From assembly GCA_032717465.1 (NCBI GenBank), contig JAVRFU010000132.1, positions 62,001 to 126,000 on the forward strand: a stretch of DNA of 64,000 nucleotides, in the 5' to 3' direction. The notes beneath the pieces are model-generated. The model made no database searches and was not told where the DNA came from. It saw only the letters and a program-made list of their open reading frames with translations. The position numbers and the translations under genes were made by a program. This stretch comes from Coenobita brevimanus. Its lineage: Eukaryota; Arthropoda; Malacostraca; Decapoda; Coenobitidae. Positions within the stretch are counted from its first letter, which is position 1, and every line of letters starts with the position of its first letter. Shown here in pieces: positions 1 to 9,537 of the stretch.

Positions 1-899
1 TGAGAGCTAGGAGGGTTAGGTGTGGCAGGGAGGTTTTGAAAGTGAGTGAGTTGGATAAAAGAGAGAAAAAGATAGAGTATCAGGAGAAATTGAAAGATGA
101 GTGGAATGCAGTGAAAGATCGGGAAAATGGCAGTGTGGAGGAGGAATGGCAGTTGTTTAAGAGTGCTGTGGTGGGGCATGCAGAAGAGGTGTGTGGTGTG
201 AGACGTGTGGGTGGTGGTGTAAGAAAAGGAAGTGAATGGTGGTGCGAGGAAGTAAGTATGGCTGTGGCTGAGAAGAGACGTGCATATGAAGTGTGGCTGC
301 AGAGGAAGGATGAGATGTCATATGAAAGGTATAAGGAAAAGAGGAATAGAGCGAGAAGGGCTGTGCGTGATGCTAAAGTGGCAGCAGATGAGAGGTGGGG
401 TAGGTGGCTGACAGAGAATTTTCAACAGAATAAGAAAATGTTTTGGGAGGAGGTGAAAAGGGTGCGAAAGGGAGAGTCTGGGAAGGAAGAACGAGTAAAA
501 GCAGAGGATGGAAGGATGTTAATTGAGATGGATGCAGTAAGGAAGAGATGGGCAGAGTATTTTGAACGATTGTTAAATGTAGAGGAGGAAAGGGTGGCTG
601 AGATTGTGGCGGATGGAAGGGTGCAAGGAATAAATGTGTTGGGAGAGTTGAATGATTCTATGATCATGAAGGAGGAAGTGGAGAAGGCAGTAAAGGAGAT
701 GAAAACAGGGAAAGCTGCAGGTATGGATGGGTTTGCTGTGGAATGCTTGAAGGGTGGTGGAGTGACTATTGTTGACTGGTTAGTAAGATTGTTGAATGTG
801 TGCTTTGAGAAAGGTATGGTGCCAATTGACTGGGCAAGTGCTTGTGTGGTGCCGTTGTATAAAGGCAAGGGTGATAAGTATGAATGTACTAGCTTTAGG
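1..899 (+). pseudogene. LINE-D retrotransposon, 5' segment (endonuclease-RT linker and start of RT)
   Basis: The frame is open from the window edge (a convenient ATG lies at 36) to 899. It encodes the basic linker and first RT motifs of an APE-type non-LTR retrotransposon. Visible signatures are WWCEEV, MFWEEVKRVRKG, the GKAAGMDGFAVECL box near residue 230 and VVPLYKGKGDKYE near residue 275. The coding frame stops abruptly at 899, where the TIR DNA element begins, and the same protein resumes at about 6959 (FRGISLLSVVGKVYGR). The two parts are therefore one LINE split by insertion. The 5' end lies outside the window. RTE-like affinity is inferred from the microsatellite tail and C-terminal GHMERM/RWMD motifs. 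It is a dead copy because of the insertion and later stops. Confidence 0.85.
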
Positions 900-1039
900 C
901 CTTGAGCCTGGTCCCAGAAATTTGACCATCGGTACCATCTGGCGGGGCAATTTCTGTCGTGCATTTTAAAATAGCAATATGTCTCTACTTTTCATTTTTG
1001 TATGATAGCACTTCGAAAGCAGTAGCTTTTTATTCATAA
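900..1039 (+). repeat. Left terminal inverted repeat of the TIR element
   Basis: The outer ~47 bases match the right end in inverted orientation (GAGCCTGG, then CGGTACCATCTGG, GGGGCAA). A further match (TATGATAGCA ... AGTAGCTTTTTAT) at 1000-1039 extends the imperfect repeat to about 140 bp. Confidence 0.75.
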
Positions 1040-1622
1040 AGAGCCACTTTTCAGTGGTACCGATAATCAAACTTTTCCGAGGCGGTGTGGGTGTAGGGTA
1101 AGTAATGATCAGTAGAGTTACAAAATAATCCTTCAAACCTTTAATACTGAAAGTATTCAATCACATTTATCTATATAACAATATATAACACAATATATAA
1201 CACATTTATCTATAAAACAAACTTGTGTAACAAAACTGCTTCTGGTATGAGAACTGTAAATACCTTGTGTATGAAATATACATCAAATTATCACCATAAT
1301 ACAAAAATTATACAATTATCAGTTTGAATACATATGAAAATAATAATCAGTCAAAATGGCTACCTACTTTACAATATACAGTCACACATATCTCCCTAGA
1401 CCGTCCATAAGGTTCATAAGTGAAAGAATAGAAGACTAAACATTTAGACTAAGCAAATTATTATTACAATGGATATACCTACAGCGCCAAGCCACACCCG
1501 GCTATTTGGCACTTGACAAAGCAAAGACTTCATTGAAATAATCTGAAAAGTATGTAATCTGCTTGTTGTTTGTGTTCATTCTAGTGAATGTAGGTAAAAA
1601 CTAAAAAGAAATTCTGAAAATA

Positions 1623-4600
1623 TTACACCCATTCGTCATGTGCTTCATCATCGCTATCCTCAGTGTTGTCATTCATAATCTCAACTTGTGTTTGGTTGCT
1701 GAGGTGGAGGGATGGAGTTGAGAGGTATATGAGGGAGGGGGGGGTGAGTTGGGGGGAGGGGAGTCAAATGGTGGGTGACAGAGTGACCTGGAGGCGTTTT
1801 GTCTGCGGCCACCCTTTGCGGGATTAGGGCGTCGGGCTATAGATAGATAGATAGTGTTTGGTTGCTACATGTTTGTAGCTCGCAGAGTTCTGTACAAGGC
1901 AATCCATTCGCAAGACATGGACATGTTGGATTCTTGCATGAGCATGAGCATTTGCAAGAGAGTAGTTCCAGAATAGCCTCAGGGGCAGCAGGAACATCAG
2001 ACCAATCAATCATGAGTTGCTCATTGTTATCCACATTCTCTGTATACCAGCCTCTTCCTGTTGGGGGAGGAATGGTTGGGCATCTTTCCAATGACTGCTT
2101 CCACACTCTTGCCTGATAGCACGCTGACAATGCTGATACAGAGCAGATTTACATGGTGGTAGCTGCCAGGATTCAGCCTCTTCTTTCTTGGCACAAAAGA
2201 TTTGGTAACGTAGCTCATCCACTCTAGTTGCTCCCTGGATACTGTACAGGTGACACGTGAAGGCCTCTAACTTCTGAAAGTGCTCCTGACTTAGGTTCCA
2301 GCCCTCTCCAACCCTCTGCAGGGCCTCTCGGTGTTCTGTGTTACCTTTCATTAGTTTCAAAGCAGAGACCTTCCCCTTTCCTGCAAAGGCACTCACAGTG
2401 TCGCAGCCTGTCATGGCATGAAGACCCAGAAGTGCTTTTGTGTTGTCTGGTCCAAGTGTGGCTGCAACTTTGGTAACATCTATGTACTTTACTCTGTTTT
2501 TGGTACCACTTTTTATATAGATGCTGCTTGGGATATCACTAGAGAAGGCCACACATAGCACTAGAACGTCTGTGTCATCTGATACAACCTTCATTGCTGT
2601 ATAGCCCTGTGAGGCTGCATGGGCAGCATGAAGAAGAAGTCGTGTGTCTGCTTCTTCTTGAGTGGACTTTAATCCATCCACTACCATGGAATCATGCTCA
2701 GTCAGTTGATAACAGGTTTCCCCACAGGTGACATATATGACTTTGCCAACAAACCGTCTCTGGTGTCTTGGATGTTTCTACTCATCTGTGATGACCTTGA
2801 TTAGGTTTTCCTTGTTTCTGGAACTGGCAAGGAACTTTCTCCATTGTTTGATGGTATGGCCAGGTGAGATGCTCTTGAACTGGGTAGATTCAGACTCACC
2901 TCGCCGAACTCTTTCAGCAGCTTTGATTGAATTTTCTTGGTACACATGGAATACAACATCAATGCGTGGAGAATCATCACCTTCTGCAATTACAATGGAA
3001 AGAGCATGGTCAGCAACTTCAGCAAAGGTTTTATGGGTGCCTCTTATTTTCTGGATCAGGGCCATACCATCAATAAGACAAGCAGCTTTCCCTGGCACAC
3101 ATTCCGCTGGACAGACATTCTTCTGTAGCTCTTTGGCCAGTGCAGCTTTATTTGTCTTTCTGAGGCTACCATCTGCTGTTGCTAGGGACCATGGAAGAGG
3201 GCCTAGTGGGTACTGAAAAACCTCCTGCAGATTCAAACTTCTGCTCTGAGCAATGAGTACCATGTGAGCAAATAGATTTCGGTCAGCTTTCATGATTACT
3301 TCCTTTGGAGTGTTGCTATTTGTCTTCTTTTTCTTGTTCAAGTTGGCGAATGTCTTCAGGTTCAGTTTGGGCAGAGGGTCGTGGAATTTCTTGACTGGTG
3401 GACTGCTTTGTAGCCTTTCCTCTCTGAAATTTTGATATGCTCTTTGTCCTAATTGTCTTGCTTCGAGAAGGTCTGTTTCAATATCTTTTGGAGCCACACA
3501 TCCACTTGACAAGCAAACAAGATCCATTTGTTCAGTACTGACAGGATTGATCCAGCTATTGTCCAGAATCTCCATCAACCTCTTGACATCTTCTTCATCT
3601 TTGAGGATTCTTGTTTTTTGAAGATCTTTGTGCATACTGTTTGGTTGATCCATGTCCAATGCATATTTCAGGGTTCTAAGATATGAGCTATGATACTCTG
3701 CAGTCAAGTAGTAAAGGTTAACTGCTGCTGGCTTTAGACTGAAGCCTTTTGTACCGCCAGCTGTCTGAGTGTCTCTGTTAATCGTCTCCTCCACAGCCTG
3801 GTCAACTGGAACCTTTCCAAATGTATTTTCAGTTCCAAGCTGTATAGACAAACCTCCTGCCTTCAAATACTCATAGACATCGGGATTTTCTGTGGGAAGA
3901 TGTGACATTTCAGCATAGTAGCATGAGACGTATCTGGCGTAGTTAATGTTATCATAACTGAAGCACCAGGGTATCATAGCCTGGATTGCTGCCAGGTGCA
4001 GGTGCCAATCTCCTTCACGAGAGGCTCTCACGAAATTCAACACAATCTCCACCATTTCAACATAACTCATCCAGAAGCAGGCCAAAGGACCACACTTACT
4101 GCGAAGATGTTCTTTGAACTTGTCAAACAGTTCAGCTATCACTTGGAAAGAAGGAGACTGGATGAGCTCTGTGAAAGAAGTCTGGCACAGGTTTGCAGAC
4201 ATGGTTTCAATCTCAACCACCAATGACTGAAGATGATGTGCACTCTCACTATGATGCTCCTCACACCAGGATGGGAATTCTCTCCAAACCAGGCGCATCA
4301 AAGCTTCATACAGAAGCTTATGAAGTCGAATGGCACGGTTGTATTTGCGTCCTTCCAACACACCAGAAATGGATCCCTCTGCAATGACACCTGACTCGAT
4401 GCAAAGGTCTTGTAGTCCTGCATCAGAGAAACGCTTCCCAATCACTGCCATTAATGTGCATATTGTATGGAATGCCCCAAGTCGTGGTACAATGTGCGAA
4501 AACGTGTCCTTGTGCTTCCACAATATCTCAGTGACCTTTGCATATATCGCTTGGTCACACACTACGACAATGCTTTTGAGCTCCAAAGTATTCCTGATCT

Positions 4601-6530
4601 TCTGCGAATGAATCACAACTTCATGGATAGTGGACATTTCAGTAGCTGGAGCATTGATGGTGGGTAGATATGCCACAGTATTTTGAGAAACTTCTTCATT
4701 ATCTCTGGTAGCAATACTGAACCCTGTCCATCCAGGTACTGGGTTCTCTTGACTACTGGCAGTATGCAATCTAGCCAAGATCCAAATCAAATTATTCTTC
4801 TGGGCTTGCTGTACTACCTCCTTATAGTGTAACGCAATATGCAGTCTTGATGGTGGTCCTACCCGTTCACCAGCATTGTATGGAGGTAGAATGATAGGAT
4901 TTGCATCAAGGGTCCTCTTCTTTACAACAGGTTTGGGTAGAGCTTTCCTAGGAGGATGTGGTCCATACACTCTGGGTTGCACTGCTATGCCATTTACTCG
5001 ATGAGATGTACCTCCCCCACTCAAGGTTTCTTCCAACCGGTCTATGTTGTCCCAGCCTAGGGTCGTTGGGATGAGTGGCTGGAGCTGCTCAGGTATGGCT
5101 ACACTTTCATCTCCTTGGGACTCAAGTTTCTGAATACATAATGCAGTTTCCAACTCCTCAACTTGCGTGTAGGACACACCGTGCCCAAGACGATTAATCA
5201 TCCTAATGAGTTCTACTGAGCCTGTGAAGGCCTTGGTAGCATATGGCAGCATTAGATGTTTTGGTGGCTTCAGCTGTCCTCGGGTCACCCCATAGACAAT
5301 ATCTTGGCCTACAGATTCAATGAGGCGCTGAATTCTTGGAGAAAGGGAAGCTTCATCCTGAGGCCCTGCTATTAAGTGTTGCAAGAATCCCTTTAGGTTG
5401 CCTGGAATAAAAGCTGAAGAATTGTTCAGTTCTGATGCAAGTGGGGGCCAAGATATGGACACACTATGCTTTTTTATCGAATTATGAAGCAAGTGAGCTG
5501 ACTTTTTCAAGAGTCCTTCAATGTCGCATTTTGATTCCAGGTCCTCTACTGTGTCCATCAGAATGACATTTTGCTTGACTAGTGCATTTCGGGACAAGTT
5601 ATCAGGGTACACCAGGACTTTTCTCTTTGCATCTTGTACAAAATGCAGACTCTCTCCAAATTCTGTCTCAAGATATCTTCTGACATGTTTCTTTGTAGAA
5701 TCTTCCACCTTATGAACTCCCTCATGTAGCATCCAGCAGGTCAGTTTTGTCGTAAGCTCAGTCAGCTTAATTACCCTGGGGTTTTCAAAAACATCTTCTC
5801 TGATATAGGCAAACAACTTCTGAAAGGATTCCTTCATTACACATGGATATTCTTCTAAGTCTGTTTCTATGGGAATCACCTGTGGCCTTGTTCTGGTATA
5901 GCTTCTGTAGCATGATCTATGATAGTGGCCATCTGCTGCTACTAAAGCCCTTGCCAATAAGGCTAGGATCCTGCTGTCTTGCTTGGAAATTGCTGTGTTC
6001 CTAAGAGTATCATCTGACCGTAGCTCAACACATTGTGTAAGTCGCTCCCTTGTCCGGCTGCCTGGCATAAATTTGTCCTTTTCACATATGATACAGACCT
6101 TGCTGTATATTCTAGACTCTTCAGATACTGTCATTGATCTCCTCTGGAGTCTTTTTCGTTCAAATTTTTCCTTGTCACTGGATGCCTGTTCTGTACTTTG
6201 TTTCGATTGAAGGTCCCTTTTCATTGTGAACAGACTTCTACATTTCCTATGGTAGTGAATTTTTGGAATGATGCCCTCTGGAGTTTCTTGGGCAATGTTT
6301 AGAATTGGTAGATGTTTCTTTATTTGTGCTGCCTTAAGAAGTGTGCTCCATGAGTTCATGTCCCTCAAACAAGAGAGATTCAGGGTCAGTTTTTCATCAC
6401 AAGTACTGCTATGTATAATGCATTCTGGTACAGTTTTTGCACGGTTTGAAGGACCCAGTCCATCTTGAGCATTATCACCACCACCATAACTTGACGCTTG
6501 ACTTACATCCAATGTCCTTTCACTTTCCAT
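1623..6530 (-). pseudogene. Giant transposon protein: zinc motifs, possible RNase-H-like core, FEN1-like PIN nuclease, CXC domain
   Basis: One frame runs ATG 6530 to a TAG at 2778-2780 (1250 codons), continues open past that stop, changes frame near 2130, and ends at TAA 1623-1625 after skipping a nested LINE insertion; the ancestral product was about 1,580 residues. Seen: Cys/His clusters near residues 37-54, 91-107, 144-167 and 198-212 (VCIIC, HYHRSCYR); a conserved-looking core around residue 658 (CDQAIYAK, then RLGAFHT, IGKRFSDAGL). From about residue 1150 the order LIDGMALIQK, VFHVYQENSIK, EEADTRLLL, SDDTDVLVL, TGCDTVSAFAGKGK parallels the FEN1/XPG nuclease series (first Asp, VFDG, EAEA, DxD, GCD plus helix-hairpin). 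The C-terminus (about 1865-1960) is a dense CxCxCxC cluster like TSO1/tesmin CXC domains. The PIN and RNase-H assignments are inference from motif order. Here the VFDG aspartate position is His. Confidence 0.7.
1701..1853 (+). mobile_element. 5'-truncated LINE-A 3' end nested in the TIR element
   Basis: A 153 bp insert encodes the last ~40 codons of LINE-A (GDRVTWRRFVCGHP-like), then GCGTCGGGCTATAGATAGATAGATAG. It is flanked by a perfect 13 bp duplication, GTGTTTGGTTGCT at 1688-1700 and 1854-1866. It cuts the last ~20 codons of the CXC protein on the opposite strand, whose frame resumes at 1700. This is typical target-primed insertion of a truncated LINE. Confidence 0.9.
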
Positions 6531-6822
6531 TTCTACAGCTAAGCATGCAAGCTACCTGAAAGTGAAAGATACAAATTAGTTGTACATTCTCAGTTTAGCA
6601 ACTATACGTTGAAAGCACCGAGTATCTGGAAGTATCTATAATCAACATTTTGAATTTTTCCAGTCAAATAAGGATGGCCGACTCTCTTAGGCATTTGTAG
6701 TGGCCACCAGGGACTAGGAAATACTCCATAACATAAGTTTAAACACCAAGATCATGTTTCTACCTGTAGTAAAAGTAGTTATAGACTCTTATCAGTTAAG
6801 GGGGCGGCCATTTTTATATGGC

Positions 6823-6955
6823 AAATTACTCATAAAAAGCTACTCATCTGCGACTGCTATCATATCAAATTTTTAATCAAGGACATGAGGGAATTCAAAA
6901 ATATCAGTTAGAATTTGCCCCACCAGATGGTACCGATATCGACCCAGGCTCATGG
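6823..6955 (-). repeat. Right terminal inverted repeat of the TIR element
   Basis: Inverted counterpart of 900-1039. On the minus strand it reads CCATGAGCCTGG, then ATCGGTACCATCTGG and GGGGCAA, and later GATATGATAGCAG and GAGTAGCTTTTTAT. It abuts the resumed LINE-D frame. Confidence 0.75.
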
Positions 6956-6958
6956 ACT

Positions 6959-8248
6959 ACTTTAGGGGTATAAGTCTGTTGAGTGTTGTAGGTAAGGTGT
7001 ATGGTAGAGTGTTAATTATGAGAGTTAGAGAGGGTACAGAGGGAGTGATTAGTGATGAGCAGTGTGGCTTTAGGAGAGGGAGGGGATGCGTTGATCAGGT
7101 GTTTGCTGTGAGACAAGTGTGTGAAAGGTATTTAACGAAAGGCAAGGATGTGTTTTGGGCATTTATGGATTTAGAGAAAGCGTATGATAGAATTGATAGG
7201 GAGGCTTTGTGGACTGTTTTAAGATTGTATGGACTTGATGGTAGGTTACTAAAAAGGGTGAAAAGTTTTTATGTAAATAGTAGAGCGTGTGTAAGAGTGG
7301 GAAATGCTGTGAGTGATTGGTTTCCCGTGAGAGTGGGGCTGTGACAGGGATGTGTGATGTCGCCTTGGCTGTTTAATATTTACATGGATGGCGTTGTAAA
7401 GGAGGTTAATGCAAGAGTTTTAGGTGGTCTGAGTCTGGTAAATGTTGATGGTGGAGAGTGGAATGTGAAGCAGCTGCTGTTTGCAGATGATACTGCACTG
7501 GTGACTGATTCAGAGGAGAGATTGAGACAGTTGGTAGAGGAGTTTGGAAGGGTGTGTGAAAGGAGGAAATTGAAAGTAAATGAGAATAAGAGTAAAGTGA
7601 TGAAGTGTACGAGGTTGATAGATGGTAGGGGGATGAATATAGTTTTGAATGGTGAGTTGCTTGAGGAGGTAGATTGTTTTAAATAACTAGGGTCACATGT
7701 TGCTGTGGATGGAAGAATAGATGCAGAAGTGAAGTTTAGAATAAATGAAGTAGGAAAGGTGATGGGAGGAATGAAAAAAAGTGTTTAAATGTCGTTCGCT
7801 TAGAATGGATGTAAAGAGAAGGCTGTATGAGGGTGTTGTGGTACCGACTGCATTATATGGGGCTGAAACATGGAATATGGGTATAGCAGAGAGGAAAAGT
7901 TTGAATGTAATGGAGATGAGGTGTCTGAGGAGTATGTGTGGAGTGACACGTATGGATCGAGTGCGAAATGATGAAGTGCGAAGGAGAACTGGAGTTGTTC
8001 GGGAGATGGCTGGTAGAGTTGAGCAGAGGGTGTTGCGATGGTTTGGGCATATGGAGAGAATGGATAATGAACGATTGGAGAAAAAGATAACTAGATCTGA
8101 TGTGAGAGGTGTAAGGCTGAGAGGGAGACCACGAATAAGATGGATGGACAGTGTGAAGAGAGCGCTGGATGCAAGAGGGATGTCTTTTGAGCAAGGAAGA
8201 GTGGCTGTGCGTGACAGAAATAAATGGAGAGAAATTGTGAATGAATAA
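6959..8248 (+). pseudogene. LINE-D, 3' segment: RT palm, thumb and C-terminal domain
   Basis: Continuation of the RT broken at 899. In order: SVVGKVYGRVL, QCGFRRGRGCVDQVFAVR, FMDLEKAYDRIDRE, QGCVMSPWLFNIYMDGVV, LLFADDTALVTD, then RWFGHMERMDNERL and GRPRIRWMDSVKRALDARG, ending at TAA 8246-8248. Lesions: TGA at 7342-7344 just before the QGCVMSP box (CGA to TGA in form), TAA at 7684-7686 where related copies have Tyr, and a one-base expansion in the A-run near 7777. The FADD catalytic motif is preserved. This is an old copy, inactivated by point mutation as well as by the DNA element. Confidence 0.85.
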
Positions 8249-8574
8249 GTGATGATGCAGCCCTGAGGGGATATTCTCCCGCATTTGGTCTGATCAGCTA
8301 GTCAGGTCAGGTGCAGGTAAGGGGATGGGTCTGTAATGATGTGGCAGGGGTAAACCAGTTCTGCCGTCGGGCCCTGCTGCGGATGTCACTGATTGCATTG
8401 CGCAGTTGACCCTTGTGCGGTGTGGTTCGGTGAGGATCTGTCCGTTCTCCCCTTTGGGGCTAAGATGCGAATGAATGTGTTTGAATGGATGAGTAAATGG
8501 AGAGTGTGTCGTCCTGTCTCGGCTACCTCCCTTTCCTTGGGGGAAGCAGCCTAGGTATATAGATAGATAGATAG
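8249..8574 (+). repeat. LINE-D 3' untranslated region and TAGA tail
   Basis: After the stop there are about 300 noncoding bases (GCAGCCCTGAGGGGATATTC, then CCTTGGGGGAAGCAGCCTAGG) ending in TATATAGATAGATAGATAG. The tetranucleotide tail replaces a poly(A), as known for RTE-type LINEs, and is shared with LINE-A although the UTR bodies differ. From 8575 to 8915 I see only AT-rich sequence with no gene. Confidence 0.75.
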
Positions 8575-8915
8575 TCTTTTAGAAAAAATAATTGTGCCAA
8601 GACCTTGTTAGGCAATGGCAGGTAGGTTGCTCGGTTCAGGTAGGAGTGATAAAGTCTAAAATTGTTCTAAAAAATATAAATAAAGAAATTAATAAAATAA
8701 AGGAACTCAGTATTGCCCTAAAGCTAGTTTTGCTGTTTCACAATCTTTTTTCATTAGTCTTAGATACAGTAGGTCGTTGTTACATGTCATGGTTATGTTT
8801 CATAATACCACAATTTTTTTTTTAATTTAACTATTTATGTCAACTGGGTGAAATTGGTAAGTCAGCTTTAATAGTGGCAGTGGAACTTTTAACAGTCAGT
8901 ATTTTCTCTCTCGTC

Positions 8916-9537
8916 TATCTATCTATCTATCTATAGCCCGACGCCCTAATCCCGCAAAGGGTGGCCGCAGACAAAACGCCTCCAAGTCACTCTGTCTTCC
9001 ACCATTTGACTACCCTCCCCCCAACTCACCCCCCCCCTCCCTCATATACCTCTCAACTCCATCCCTCCACCTCATCCTCGGTCTACCCCTCCCTCTCCCT
9101 CCCTCCACCTCACCTACATACACCCTCTTAGTCAGTCTTTCATTCTCCATTCTCTCCACATGTCCAAACCACCTCAGTGTATTTCTCCTAATCTTCTCAA
9201 CCACATCCACATCTACCCCACAACGTTCCTTCACTTCTTCATTCGTCAACCTGTCCCTCCACGTCACTCCACATGCTCCTCTCAAGTAACTCATTTCCAC
9301 TACTCTCACTCTTGACTTGTTCCCCTCTTGCAAAGTCCACGTCTCGCTTCCATACGTCAGGGTAGGGATCACAATACTGTACTATCATGCAGTGACTTCT
9401 TAACTTCCATACTCACCTCCCTATTTCTCATCACTGCTTTCAGTGTACCAGCAACCTTCCTTCCCTGCTGTACCCTTTCATGTACTTCATCCCCCACAGT
9501 TCCATCCTTACTCATCACACTACCCAAGTACTCACTG
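8916..9537 (-). pseudogene. LINE-A copy 1, 3' segment
   Basis: Minus-strand LINE-A C-terminal domain with the tail at the left (TCTATCTATCTATCTATAGCCCGACGCC). The frame gives TYGSETWTLQEG, SYLRGACGVTWRDRLTNEE, RWFGHVERMENERL and GRGRPRMRWRDGVERY. It breaks at 9537 in the SVMSKDG region, where LINE-B begins. The remainder of the same protein lies at 11368-12885 and 14890-15213, so this is one LINE-A split by two other LINEs. The tail type (AGCCCGACGCC) matches the copies at 1701 and 43651, a distinct subfamily from the TTGCCAGACGCC copies. Confidence 0.8.

Larger units (their letters stand above)
900..6955 (-). mobile_element. TIR DNA transposon encoding a PIN-nuclease/CXC protein
   Basis: A ~6.06 kb block interrupts the LINE-D frame. 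Its ends are imperfect inverted repeats: the left starts CCTTGAGCCTGG and the right, read inward on the minus strand, starts CCATGAGCCTGG; both continue with ATCGGTACCATCTGG. Flanks GCTTTAGG (892-899) and ACTTTAGG (6959-6966) look like an 8 bp target duplication with one mismatch, with three unexplained bases between the right TIR and the repeat. The only long coding region runs on the minus strand (6530 to 1623). An 8 bp duplication would suit hAT, P or Zisupton/KDZ-type elements, but the encoded domains do not obviously match hAT or P. I do not recognise a named superfamily. Confidence 0.75.

Noticed and set aside
8934..9060. C/T-rich tract as a satellite or regulatory region
   Set aside because: It is antisense LINE-A C-terminal coding sequence, naturally purine-rich on the other strand.
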